A stretch of 64,000 bases of DNA from Rhizobium anhuiense (GTDB taxonomy: Bacteria > Pseudomonadota > Alphaproteobacteria > Rhizobiales > Rhizobiaceae): NCBI RefSeq assembly GCF_003985145.1, contig NZ_ML133536.1, forward strand, positions 105,385 to 169,384. The letters run 5' to 3'. A program made the translations under genes and the position numbers. A model generated the notes under the pieces. That model ran no database searches and was not told the origin of the DNA. It was given only the letters and a program-made list of their open reading frames with translations. Shown here one piece after another: positions 33,953-43,138 of this stretch; positions within the stretch are counted from its first letter, which is position 1, and each line of letters opens with the position of its first letter.

Positions 33953-35320
33953 ATGTGGACAGCGTCCTTATCTAGACGAGAGTTTCTGGAGGTTTTTGCC
34001 TCTGGAACCTCCGACGCTGTCATTGAGAGATCGAGACGCTTAGACTTGAAAGCGGTTTTGAAAGAGGAAACCGGCGGTGTGACGGTCGTCTGGGGGCAAC
34101 AGCCCTTGAATCAGATGTCGTTTCCAAATTTGGCAATTGCACGCGAAGGCGAGATTAGCGACTTGCTGGCTGCTCTTAATGCCAATCCAAACGCCGTTTC
34201 CCCTTTCTCCGCTTTTTGTCGGCTTGTCCCGTTCGAGGCCGCAAGAGCATTTCTCGATGCACCACGCGGCGATTCTCATTTAGTGACGTCCGTCGTCATC
34301 GACGCGGTCGCGATGCTTTCACTCGTCGAAGTCCAACTCCACTCAGAAGGAATAATGAAATTGCGACAGGCAAGCCCCGCCGCCTGCCGCCGCACGCTCA
34401 GCTATGTTTGGGCGCGGGCGCTGAGTGCGGGAACCCCGGAAAGCCAGCTGCCATCGCTTCCAGACAAATGGCTCGACATATATGAAGTTTTGAACGGTGG
34501 CGTCCTGGGTGATTTGGTGCCCTCCGTATCGAAGCATGCACTCGCAGTGCTTCGGGTGGCGGCAAGCGTCTTTCACGAAAAGCAATCGACTTCGGTGGTG
34601 CAGAAGCTCACCGAGGCTCTTGTCCGTTCGGATCGTGTCGAACTCGATCAGGCCTGGAGAGACATTTCCGCCAAGGTCGGTATTGATGTTTCGTTGGAAG
34701 GAATTTCAAAAGCTCCACGGGAGGAGCGAGGCTCCTTGCTGCAGAAGTCTTTGCAGGATCAGGGTTTAAGTGCGAGCACAGAAGACCGCGACGCAGCGCG
34801 GGGTTTTCTGGCAACTCAAGTGGCACCGAACTCCCTTGATCATATCGATATCCTCATGACAAGAAGCGGTCCCGGAGCCGCATTCTGGTACGTATTTTTC
34901 GCGACTTTGCAGAGCCCTCTCGCATTGCTGAGTGCGTTTGGCGGAATCGGGCGTCGACTTAGCCGCGACATACACGATGTCGAAAGCTTCGACATGCCTC
35001 CCAAGGCAGATATCGGGTTTGAAGAGTTTAAGGTTCTTTCCCGATTTGGAATGGACGACCTTGGCCGCAAGATCGGTCACTCTAACCAGATCGAAGTCGA
35101 GTTGCTACCGTTGGTCACGGCAGCATTTCGATTTGGTCGCACGCAATCTGCAAAGCCAGCATCGTCGAGCGAGCTATTCGATAACCCGGTACCGGAAGAA
35201 GTGATCTCAAATCTGCAGCTGATTTCCTCGATCGTCAATGAGACGATGGCCAGCCTTAAGTCGAAACCGAATCTAGAAAAAACTTCTAAGCCGAGGCGAA
35301 ACCGCAAACCTTATTACTGA
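33953..35320 (+). CDS. Orphan third gene of the kinase-helicase operon
   Basis: A 455 aa protein with no domain I recognise. ATG at 33953 is preferred over the in-frame TTG at 33935 because AAGGA lies eight bases upstream; this leaves 4 bp between the helicase stop and this start. It is largely helical with no signal peptide or membrane segment: VVIDAVAMLSLVEVQLHSEG, SPAACRRTLSYVWARALSAG and a strongly basic tail (KTSKPRRNRKPYY) that could touch nucleic acid. Being locked in an operon with a kinase and a helicase, it is the likely effector or kinase substrate. Confidence 0.7.
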   Translation: MWTASLSRREFLEVFASGTSDAVIERSRRLDLKAVLKEETGGVTVVWGQQPLNQMSFPNLAIAREGEISDLLAALNANPNAVSPFSAFCRLVPFEAARAFLDAPRGDSHLVTSVVIDAVAMLSLVEVQLHSEGIMKLRQASPAACRRTLSYVWARALSAGTPESQLPSLPDKWLDIYEVLNGGVLGDLVPSVSKHALAVLRVAASVFHEKQSTSVVQKLTEALVRSDRVELDQAWRDISAKVGIDVSLEGISKAPREERGSLLQKSLQDQGLSASTEDRDAARGFLATQVAPNSLDHIDILMTRSGPGAAFWYVFFATLQSPLALLSAFGGIGRRLSRDIHDVESFDMPPKADIGFEEFKVLSRFGMDDLGRKIGHSNQIEVELLPLVTAAFRFGRTQSAKPASSSELFDNPVPEEVISNLQLISSIVNETMASLKSKPNLEKTSKPRRNRKPYY

Positions 35321-35396
35321 GGATGTCGAACCACTAGAGTTTATTTCTATATATTAAACCCCTATAGCGTGCGCTCTGGGGCATCCGACACCTTAT

Positions 35397-35540
35397 ATGA
35401 TCACAGGCGCAGGCCGCAGCAGAGTGTTTGCGGACGGGGAGATAGCCCCTCCGATTGCGGAATGTGCTGAATGCTCGGAGCCGCTGAGAGACAAACGAGA
35501 TCTGTGTCCGTGGTGTTCTATCGATGACCCCAACGATTAG
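35397..35540 (+). CDS. Possible 47-aa zinc-ribbon protein
   Basis: A short frame 76 bp past the orphan gene. It encodes two CxxC knuckles, AECAECSEPL (Cys23, Cys26) and LCPWCSIDD (Cys37, Cys40), spaced like a rubredoxin-type zinc ribbon, so it is unlikely to be random. No clear ribosome site precedes the ATG. It may be the fourth gene of the kinase operon or the surviving tail of a larger gene lost to the insertion-sequence debris that follows. Confidence 0.4.
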   Translation: MITGAGRSRVFADGEIAPPIAECAECSEPLRDKRDLCPWCSIDDPND

Positions 35541-35924
35541 CGAGCCGCCGCAAACAATCCTTTCAGGATCCTTGATCATTTTGGGCTGCTTGAGGAATAT
35601 GTTGAGGGATATCCTGCGAGGCCGCGGCAGCCGTACAAGTAAGCTCATGATCGACCGCGAGAGCGACGGCCGTCAGGTCGATGTGTCCCAGAGGCGGACA
35701 TTTTGAAGCTTCCTCGCCTCGGGATACCATAAAACTCGTTAACCAGCGGCGGCCGTCGAATGCCGGCGGACTTCCTCGCTTGCGGCTCTCACCAGACAAA
35801 TGTAAGCGGCAAGGAGACCCCATCTGGCGCTGCTGATGCTGAGCGGGATATTTCGGACATACGACTTTTCTGAATGTGAGGATCTATGTCTAGACCTGCG
35901 GCTAGCCTTGGATTGATGCGGATG
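35541..35924. other. Decayed sequence bordering the IS cluster
   Basis: No intact gene. The stretch ends where the IS3 transposase remnant loses similarity (about 35925). It probably contains scraps of mobile elements and of the region disrupted by them. Confidence 0.35.
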
Positions 35925-36142
35925 TGGTTCCAGCGATGTCCTCGGACATTCCGCAGGTAAAGGAAGCACAGGCCAAAGCCCCAGGTCTTCTTTGCCCGCG
36001 CCAGTCCGATCAGGAGATCGGCGATCTGCTCGTTCTCGTCGTTCAGCTTGGCGCTGTAACGATAGCAGGTCTCGCTGACCTCGAAGGTGCGGCAGGCAAG
36101 CGCAATGCTCACCCCGTGCAACGCCACTGCTTTCCCGGCCAT
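35925..36142 (-). pseudogene. IS3-family transposase orfB, 5' fragment
   Basis: Start of the orfB part of an IS3-family element, next to its orfA. Readable up to GFGLCFLYLRNVRGHRWNH, a conserved N-terminal block (VSIALACRTFEVSETCYRYS precedes it). After that the frame continues into unrelated sequence, so the whole DDE catalytic core is missing and the element is dead. Confidence 0.7.
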
Positions 36143-36165
36143 CTCTCGGCGTTGAGACGGCCGTG

Positions 36166-36432
36166 TTATTTTTTTCCCAAGGCTTCCTTCAGCAGTTCTG
36201 CCTGCATGCTCATCTCGGCATACATCTTCTTCAGCCGCCGGTTCTCATCCTCCAGAGCCTTCATCTGGCTGATCATCGAGGCGTCCATGCCGCCATACTT
36301 CGAACGCCACTTGTAAAAGCTAGCATTGCTCATCCCGTGTTCCCGGCATAACTCCGGCACAGGAACGCCGCCTTCTGCCTGGCGCAGGATGGCAAGGATT
36401 TGGGGTTCGCTGAATCTGCTCGTCTTCATCAA
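36166..36432 (-). CDS. IS3-family transposase orfA
   Basis: An intact 88 aa orfA: helix-turn-helix (FSEPQILAILRQAEGGVPVP, then ELCREHGMSNASFYKWRSKY) followed by a leucine-zipper coiled coil (MKALEDENRRLKKMYAEMSM). Normally joined to orfB by programmed -1 frameshifting, but here orfB is truncated, so OrfA could only act as a DNA-binding remnant. Confidence 0.85.
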   Translation of the reverse strand: MMKTSRFSEPQILAILRQAEGGVPVPELCREHGMSNASFYKWRSKYGGMDASMISQMKALEDENRRLKKMYAEMSMQAELLKEALGKK

Positions 36433-36777
36433 AATCTACTCGATCATAAAGCCCGAGAAAATTCTACTTTTGAAGCCCGTTAATTACCGGGGGGATTACC
36501 GCTACAGAGCACGAAGATTGCCATCACAGAGATTGACGACGATGTCGTTCGCCGCTTTGCGCAGCACCGATGCCGTTGCCCTGGCAGCCGGCAAGCCGAT
36601 CGTCTGTCGGCCAAATATGTAAATCGCGCGCGCCGGTTCATTGGTTTCCTGGTGGAATACGGGGCGGTGACGCCGTCGACACATGAGCTGCCAGGTGTGG
36701 ACCTTCACGAGGTCCAAATTGTTGCTTTCCAGACTTGGCAGAGACGGCATCGGGGGATAGGCGATCACAGATCAGGG
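36433..36777. other. Unassigned segment between IS3 and IS6 remnants
   Basis: Contains an 88-codon reverse frame (36502-36768) ending AARATASVLRKAANDIVVNL that I cannot assign. It may be a scrap of a disrupted gene. No promoter or ribosome site was found. Confidence 0.3.
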
Positions 36778-37257
36778 CTACCAGAGCAACGTGGGAGCAG
36801 AACATCGGTTACGCTTTGCGGCGTCGTAGGAACGAAGCTTGTCGGTGATCATCACACGCGGCGATCGTCCTTGGCCCCTCAAGAGCTTACGCATCAGCCG
36901 CTTGGCTGCCTTGGCATTGCGGCGGCTTTGGACAAGAACCTCCAGGACGAAACCGTCCTGATCCACAGCGCGCCACAGCCAGTGCTTCTTGCCACGCATT
37001 GAAACGACGGCCTCATCGAGATGCCACTTGTCACCGAGCCGGCCAACTGAGCGCCGGCGGATGTCGTTTGCAAAAGCCAGCCCGAATTTCTCTGCCCACT
37101 GACGGATCGTTTGATGAGATACAATGATGCCACGAGCCGCCAACATGTCCTCGACCATTCTCAGGTTAAGAGGAAAGCGGAAATAGAGCCATACGGCCTG
37201 AGCAATGACTTCAGCGGGAAAGCGATGTCGGCGATAGAGAGGATCACGGTTTGTCAT
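36778..37257 (-). pseudogene. IS6-family transposase, 3'-truncated
   Basis: IS6/IS26-type transposase. From the ATG at 37257 it reads RHRFPAEVIAQAVWLYFRFP, LNLRMVEDMLAARGIIVSHQ and DKWHLDEAVVSMRGKKHWLW, which includes the first catalytic Asp. The second Asp is in RVMITDKLRSY, but the frame ends after about 159 residues (the family has about 230), before the catalytic Glu, so it is inactive. Confidence 0.8.
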
Positions 37258-37289
37258 GACCCGGCATCGCACACCGATGTCCACACTCC

Positions 37290-37381
37290 GTTAAGTTGAC
37301 GATGCCCTCTGCGACGACCATCACTTCGTCGACTGCAAGGCCGGACGGCGCGAGGCTCGCCCATTGAAATCGTCGCGGCAT
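37290..37381 (-). pseudogene. N-terminal fragment of an ISL3-like transposase
   Basis: After GGAGGATCAGCT an ATG at 37381 opens MPRRFQWASLAPSGLAVDEV, then MVVAEGIV, which resembles the start of ISL3-family transposases. Similarity stops where the IS6 remnant begins, suggesting that IS6 inserted into it. The assignment rests on about 30 residues. Confidence 0.35.
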
Positions 37382-37886
37382 AGCTGATCCTCCGATAAAT
37401 TAGCAAAAGCATCATCCTAAACAGCAGCAAATGTGAGTCAGAGCCAATTCCCAATGGAAATATCTGGCTGTGCCGGGTCAGCTCTCAGCGGAAATCAACA
37501 AGGGCCTGTCGCCAAGCGTGACGCCGTCACCTGTCTGAAGGCCGTCATCTGTTTTTCGGAGCGGCGGGCGTATCATATCCGCCAACCGCAAGCCGATCCG
37601 CTACCAGTCGGATGCTGGATTTCTACTCGAAAATCTCGAGGGAAGGTTCGGCATCACCAATCTCTTAGCAATTCATGCTGGCTCGAGACGCGCTACGGGC
37701 TGTTTGCCGTTTGCGCTGAACACGACGGTCGAGCTCATGCGATTCGGTTCGCTAGCTAAGCTAGGCCATAGACCTCATGTATTCGGTGGGTGAGGCAGCG
37801 AAGGATACAATGGAAAAAGCAAGTTCGCAGCTTGATAGCCGAAACAGCCTGGTATTCTTGGGTGGGAGCGCAAACCGCTCACAACG
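37382..37886. other. Non-coding, decayed sequence in the IS cluster
   Basis: Frames here are short and broken. No ribosome site with a conserved product was found. It separates the two ISL3-like fragments, which point in opposite directions. Confidence 0.35.
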
Positions 37887-38008
37887 TGGAGCAACGGTCA
37901 AGCCGAAGGGCAGATCAACCCCCTTAAGGTGCTAAGCGGGCAATGTACAGTCGCGCCGGTGCGGAACCGATGAGGACGAGAATGCTGCCGCTGAATCACA
38001 AAAATTGA
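37887..38008 (+). pseudogene. C-terminal fragment of an ISL3-type transposase, frameshifted
   Basis: The reading WSNGQAEGQINPLKVL, continued after a frame change as MYSRAGAEPMRTRMLPLNHK, matches the conserved C-terminus of ISL3-family transposases (WSNGQAEGQINRLK-x-L and YGRAG-x-x-L-x-RARML). Two frames are needed within 120 bp, so it is a dead remnant. Confidence 0.65.
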
Positions 38009-38023
38009 GGATGAACCCGATAA

Positions 38024-38656
38024 TCAATTTTGGCAAATAGTTGCATATGCGGTGGTGAGATACGTTCTAATATTGATCGGGGCATCGCTGCGATTTGTTA
38101 TGTCGTATAGGGCGACAGCCTTCGTCCAGGGTGAGCCTTCATTAATGTATTTCGCTCGAAGGCTCGTGTCATCTGCAAACCGGTTGGGACGCATTTCGTC
38201 GCAATTCGCCGGTTGGGCATCTGAGGAGAACAAGACTGACATTCCGACCAGCCTTTCTGCCTCACTCCGTGCGCCCGCCAACTGGGTATACGAGTTGGAA
38301 ACAAGTTTCCGAGCATCATCTTGCAAAACTCCAATCTCCAAAAGTGAGCGGTAGTCGGCGACTAGCTGATTTTCACTCAGTCCGTTCGTGCTGCGGATCT
38401 GGAGACCTACAATGAGCGCCGCTATACCTCCTACGCAAAAGCCGAGGGTTCGCAGATGTAGTTCCGTCGAGATCGAAGTACTACGCTGGATCGGGAGAGC
38501 GTCGTTTAGTGTTAGGTACACAACCGCAGCAGCCACCAGAACACTGATTGTTGGTGCGACGACTGGGGACTGAGACAGCGCAATTAGTAACCCCAAGAAA
38601 CTTCCTAGAGCCGCCCCGGCTATCGTATTCACTGCGAGTAACCATAGACTTTTCAT
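38024..38656 (-). CDS. Hypothetical membrane protein
   Basis: A 210 aa protein of unknown family. The N-terminal 100 residues contain three hydrophobic segments (LLAVNTIAGAALGSFLGLLI, VVAPTISVLVAAAVVYLTL and LGFCVGGIAALIVGLQI). The rest is a soluble domain (VADYRSLLEIGVLQDDARKL, ending in YDITNRSDAPINIRTYL). Predicted as an inner-membrane protein with a cytoplasmic or periplasmic sensor-like tail. It is divergent from the trypsin-WD40 gene over a 187 bp spacer. Confidence 0.6.
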   Translation of the reverse strand: MKSLWLLAVNTIAGAALGSFLGLLIALSQSPVVAPTISVLVAAAVVYLTLNDALPIQRSTSISTELHLRTLGFCVGGIAALIVGLQIRSTNGLSENQLVADYRSLLEIGVLQDDARKLVSNSYTQLAGARSEAERLVGMSVLFSSDAQPANCDEMRPNRFADDTSLRAKYINEGSPWTKAVALYDITNRSDAPINIRTYLTTAYATICQN

Positions 38657-38843
38657 CGGTTAATCCCCAATTTTATACGCGGCACCTTCCTCGTCTCGTT
38701 TAACTATAGCGCAAAAGATTTCAACCGCGTAGTTTGCTGTTTGCTGAGACGATGTGCTACACTATGAATATTAGCTCTGTTCCATATCGAATTCGGCAGT
38801 GAAAATTGCCTGAGGTGAATTGGGTAATCGGAGGGCGTCCAGT

Positions 38844-41699
38844 ATGGTTCTTCGAGACCGGCAGGCCATAATAGTATTCTTAACTCTTTTGCTCGCGCCA
38901 GTTTCGGCACTCGCCCAAGCGCTGCCGATCACTGTCATCGAGCAAATCCAGAAAAGTACTGTCAGAATTATTGCCGTAAACTCCAATAACCTGTCCCCTC
39001 GGCGTATTGCGAGTGGATTTACATGGCAGCGTGCTTCGGAAGTGATTACTTCATTTCACGTAGTGGCCGGTGCGGACAACATATTAGTGGAATTTGGCGG
39101 AGCCGGCTCCGGGGCTGGCAGTGAAAATTCTGGTATTGTTGTTCGCAATGCCCGCATTAGGTCCGTTGATGTGGACGGTGACCTGGCCTTGTTGGAAGTT
39201 GACAGTCCCCCGGATTGGGTCGCCTGGTTTGATCGAACAGTCACGCCTTCGCCCGGAGAGCCAATGTGGCTGGCTGGTTTCCCAGAAGCAACGAGCGGTT
39301 TGCGGTCTGTCCGCCTTTGGCTTAGTGACATTGCGCCAGCGACCTTGAAGCCGGGCTTGAACCAAAGTGCTCGCGATGAACTTGAAACACTGGGATTTCC
39401 TTCAGTCGATCTCCCTGTCCTTCATGTTCAAGGTCCACTACTGCATGGTGACTCGGGTTCTCCCATATTTGACGTTACTGGGGCGCTTGTAGCGGTCGGG
39501 AATGGTGGACTGAAGAACGGTACAGTTCAGCTAGGGTGGGGCATTCCAGGAGAACGCGTCCTATCGCTAAGAAACAGGAGGCAGACCTTTCCGATAGATA
39601 AGGTCGCGGTGGCGACCATATCGACACATTTCTTCTCCGTGCTCGGCGATGTTGGTCAAACGTCGAGGAATATCCGAACTCCGACGGGAGCAACGCTGAG
39701 ATCAATGGTCGCACCTGCCAACGCGCTTCCGCTGGCCCTGTCATCTGACGGTACGAGGGGCTTGGTGTCGTACAGTGGAAGGCTGTTCGTGGTGAACGCA
39801 GCGGCTGAAGAGATCGTTCTGTACCCTCAGTTTTATCCTGGGATAGGCGGAACGGCCCTCTATTCAGCCGATGAAAAACTCCTCGCAGGCGGAACAACCG
39901 ACGGAAAGGTTATCATTTGGGATGCAGTTTCGGGTCGCATACGGAGAACTTTAGCCACTGAACTCCAAGATGCAATTACATCGATCGCCTTTTCGCATAA
40001 CGGCGAACATATCGCGGCCGGGACTGAGGATGGGGTAGTCTATCTCTGGAACATTACTCGAGGCAAAATGGTTGGCCGGCTGCCACACGAGTCCATCCGC
40101 AACAACGTGCTTACCCTTGCATTTTCTCCTAATGATCAGAAACTGGCGGCCGGCTACTGGGCAGGCGCAATAAGGGTGTGGTCGACTAACAACTTTGACC
40201 GGTTTGATGTGCTCACCAGCCTTACCAATATCGGCTCTGTTGCTGGGCTCGACTTTTCCCCAGACGGCGGGTTGCTGGCAGCGGACTACTCAGCAAACCC
40301 CGATGTGCTCTCCGTATGGAACACTTCAACTTGGGAAATGCTGTCAACAACAGAGCTTCACGGTTCAGCTGGTCCCGTCGTTTTCTCTTCAAATGGAAAG
40401 ACGGTGGCGGTCGGTCCGGGAGGAGGAAATGACTCGGCTGTAAGCCTGATCGATATTTCCGATGGTAGCTTGGAAACGATAGCTACTAGTGCCGATTTCG
40501 ATGGCTCTAAGTTCATAAAATTCGCTTCGCCCACCGAACTTTCTTGGGCAACCGATAAAGATGGTTTTGTGCGATGGGACGTGAAATCATGGACAAAAAT
40601 CGGGGGTCAAAAGGCTACCGGCTACACAGTCCAATGGGGCGCGTTCACGGACTATGCAACGATTGCGGCCTGGATCGATACGAGCGCGGGCACAATAACC
40701 ATTTTTGACCTCGAGAAGGGACGTATTGCATCGGTCTTGGGCGGCATTGAAGAATACGACAAGCTCGAGGACATTTCACCCGATGGACTTTGGCTTGCTG
40801 TTGCAAAAATTGGTGGCGATACGCACATCCTTGACGCGAAAAATGGAAACTTAGAATTTGTCATCCCGCCTGCCGGACTAGTGGCCGACGTTAGATTTTC
40901 ACCCAACTCGAGATCTGTTGCTGTGGGTACCGGAGCGTATAGTATAGATATCTGGAACGTACCTGAAGGTACGCGAAAGCGGGAGATTCCCGGTGGAGAT
41001 GACTTGCCTATTGCATGGGGTCTAGCCTTTTCTCCTGACGGCCAGACCCTTGCCGCCTCCGTGGAGCGGAGCCTGCACGATGGCGCAGATAGAGCCGCCG
41101 TACGAACTTGGGTGACTGATACAGGCGCCCCGGTCTTTGAACTCCCATTGCAGGCGTGGAATGCCGGCCGAGTAAGCTATTCGTGGGACGGCAATCTTCT
41201 TGCGACCGCAGAAGCGCATGAGAAACGTGTAAAGGTTTGGAACCTGAGAGAAGTAGGCAGTTTTGTCACCATTATTACTCGTTTCAAGTGGCCTGAATTT
41301 GCCTTTTCTCCGAAGGGAGATGCGATTGCTGTGGCTGACGGAAGTCTCATTGATCTTTGGGACCCGCTACAAGGAGTCTTCAAGGCACGCATTTCTCCCA
41401 ACATAGGCGAGATTCAGAAGCTCGCATATTCGCCCGATGGGAGCAGGATCAGGGTCTTCGGAGCTTTCGGTCTTTCGATTATCGACGCGAACACAGGAAG
41501 TGCATTCATTCATATGCGTATCACGTCTCCCGAGAGCTGGATCGCCCTGAATGATAAAGGGGACTTATTAGGCAGTCGTGAGGCATTGAGCCAAGTTCAG
41601 CTTGTTGATGCGGCGGAACAAGTAATAATCGTCGACGACGACTACACTAGGAGACACTTGAATAGCACCGATCCTGACCTTTTTTTTGAACATCGGTAG
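38844..41699 (+). CDS. Exported trypsin-like protease fused to a WD40 beta-propeller
   Basis: A 951 aa two-part protein. GGAGGG precedes the ATG at 38844, which opens a signal peptide (IIVFLTLLLAPVSALAQA). Residues about 30-260 are a trypsin fold with the full triad: His in ITSFHVVAG (71), Asp in VDGDLALLEVD (about 111) and Ser in LHGDSGSPIFD (about 203). From residue 300 on, WD40-like blades recur (DGKVIIWDAVSGRIRRTL, DGVVYLWNITRGKMVGRL, SPDGQTLAASVE), enough for two propellers. Such propellers usually act as recognition modules that activate an attached protease. It heads the cluster of exported hydrolases on the same strand and has no known housekeeping counterpart. Confidence 0.88.
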   Translation: MVLRDRQAIIVFLTLLLAPVSALAQALPITVIEQIQKSTVRIIAVNSNNLSPRRIASGFTWQRASEVITSFHVVAGADNILVEFGGAGSGAGSENSGIVVRNARIRSVDVDGDLALLEVDSPPDWVAWFDRTVTPSPGEPMWLAGFPEATSGLRSVRLWLSDIAPATLKPGLNQSARDELETLGFPSVDLPVLHVQGPLLHGDSGSPIFDVTGALVAVGNGGLKNGTVQLGWGIPGERVLSLRNRRQTFPIDKVAVATISTHFFSVLGDVGQTSRNIRTPTGATLRSMVAPANALPLALSSDGTRGLVSYSGRLFVVNAAAEEIVLYPQFYPGIGGTALYSADEKLLAGGTTDGKVIIWDAVSGRIRRTLATELQDAITSIAFSHNGEHIAAGTEDGVVYLWNITRGKMVGRLPHESIRNNVLTLAFSPNDQKLAAGYWAGAIRVWSTNNFDRFDVLTSLTNIGSVAGLDFSPDGGLLAADYSANPDVLSVWNTSTWEMLSTTELHGSAGPVVFSSNGKTVAVGPGGGNDSAVSLIDISDGSLETIATSADFDGSKFIKFASPTELSWATDKDGFVRWDVKSWTKIGGQKATGYTVQWGAFTDYATIAAWIDTSAGTITIFDLEKGRIASVLGGIEEYDKLEDISPDGLWLAVAKIGGDTHILDAKNGNLEFVIPPAGLVADVRFSPNSRSVAVGTGAYSIDIWNVPEGTRKREIPGGDDLPIAWGLAFSPDGQTLAASVERSLHDGADRAAVRTWVTDTGAPVFELPLQAWNAGRVSYSWDGNLLATAEAHEKRVKVWNLREVGSFVTIITRFKWPEFAFSPKGDAIAVADGSLIDLWDPLQGVFKARISPNIGEIQKLAYSPDGSRIRVFGAFGLSIIDANTGSAFIHMRITSPESWIALNDKGDLLGSREALSQVQLVDAAEQVIIVDDDYTRRHLNSTDPDLFFEHR

Positions 41700-42108
41700 C
41701 TTTGAGTGTTGGAGCACAGACAAACCGCAAGGCAGTTCTTCAAGCGCTTCATCCCTGGTCCTCTCAATGGGCCAGAGCTTTCTCAAAATGGATTATTTCA
41801 ACCGGGCAAGGGCAGAATTTACCTGTAGGAAGTGTAGAATATTTGTTATTAGAATAACTAAGATTCTCTACTTGTGTAAGAGACAAAATTTGATAAGATA
41901 CAATCTTATGTAGCATACTGGAGAACGAGAGACAAAATGAATTCTTTCAGGATGAATAATTGAGCACTTTTGACTATATTTTGTTAGATATGCACCGAAG
42001 AAACGAAAATAAACATAACGATGAACATATTAGTCGCGGTAGATACCTCGTTCGCCTGAGTAATAATCTCAAGTCAACCGCAGTGGGGGCGGTGAAACGG
42101 AGGGGCAT
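41700..42108. other. A/T-rich spacer after the trypsin-WD40 gene
   Basis: About 400 bp that becomes markedly A/T-rich between 41830 and 42020, unlike the rest of the window. No gene was recognised. The ribosome site GGAGGGGC of the DUF3616 gene lies at the right end. The low GC suggests transferred DNA or a promoter region. Confidence 0.4.
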
Positions 42109-43026
42109 GTGCGATTCCAGGTCTGGTCGTTGGGCGGTTTGTTGGTTTTGCTCGGAGCGGCACAGGCTTCTGAGTTCCCTAATCCGATACACTATAAGGG
42201 CCTGTGCGAGGCGTCGGCAGCCACGTACATCGACAATGATCATTTCGTTGTTGCTAGCGACGAAACAAATATTCTGCGGCTTTATACGAGAAATGACAAA
42301 TCCGAGGGGGTGCCGCTCGATTTTGAGCATCCGAGTGGATTTGACAAATCCGATATCGAGGCTGCAGCGCGAGACGATGAGGGAGAGATCGTCTACTGGA
42401 TTAGCTCGCATTCGCTTAACAGCAGCGGCGAGGACAAAGACAAGCGCAAGATATTCTTTGCCACAAAGGTCGTCGCCGTAGGCAAGGCGGCCACCTTGCA
42501 ATGGGAGGGGGATTTCCTCCGGCTGCGCGACGCGATCCTCGGCGTGATCGGAGACAAGAAATCCGAGCTTAATATCGAGGGACTGGCGACGGCGCCAGAT
42601 GGGGCGCTGTTGATCGGCCTTCGCGATACGATCGACGACAAAGCTGTAGTGATTCCATTCACCAATCCCGCCGAAGTTATCAGCCATCCTGAAAGAAGTG
42701 CCGTGCTTGGTGAACCCTTCCGCCTGGATCTCGGAGGGCTGGGTATCCGCAGTGTCGAACGGGTTGATGACCACTATCTGATCGTTGCCGGACCAGTTTC
42801 CGATGAAGGACCATTCGCGCTGTACCGCTGGCTTGGCGGAAAATCATCGCCTGAGGAGTTGAAGGCGCCGGCACTCGGGTCGTTGCGGCCGGAGGCGTTG
42901 ATGCAGATCCCTGGCTCAGGGATGGTTCAAATCCTCAGCGATGATGGCTCGCAGACCTGCGACGACGAAAAGACTCCGCTTTCGCAAAGAGCATTCAGGA
43001 GTACCGAAATCAAACTCGGCAACTGA
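42109..43026 (+). CDS. Exported DUF3616 protein, beta-propeller-like
   Basis: A 305 aa protein of the DUF3616 family. GTG start preceded by GGAGGGGC, then a signal peptide (SLGGLLVLLGAAQASE). Typical family blocks are present: YKGLCEASAATYIDNDHFVV, SDIEAAARDDEGEIVYWISS, LNIEGLATAPDGALLIGLRD and GLGIRSVERVDDHYLIVAGP. These repeats suggest a periplasmic or secreted propeller that binds a ligand. The biochemical role of the family is not known. Confidence 0.82.
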   Translation: MRFQVWSLGGLLVLLGAAQASEFPNPIHYKGLCEASAATYIDNDHFVVASDETNILRLYTRNDKSEGVPLDFEHPSGFDKSDIEAAARDDEGEIVYWISSHSLNSSGEDKDKRKIFFATKVVAVGKAATLQWEGDFLRLRDAILGVIGDKKSELNIEGLATAPDGALLIGLRDTIDDKAVVIPFTNPAEVISHPERSAVLGEPFRLDLGGLGIRSVERVDDHYLIVAGPVSDEGPFALYRWLGGKSSPEELKAPALGSLRPEALMQIPGSGMVQILSDDGSQTCDDEKTPLSQRAFRSTEIKLGN

Positions 43027-43138
43027 AGCAGCAGCATTCGACGGCATTGCATTCAAGAACGGCGATCTGTGCTCAGATTTCGCCGAAGAGAACCCGTTGC
43101 CTTCACGCCACCCTGGCCCCTTACTTTAGGAGAGTTCG

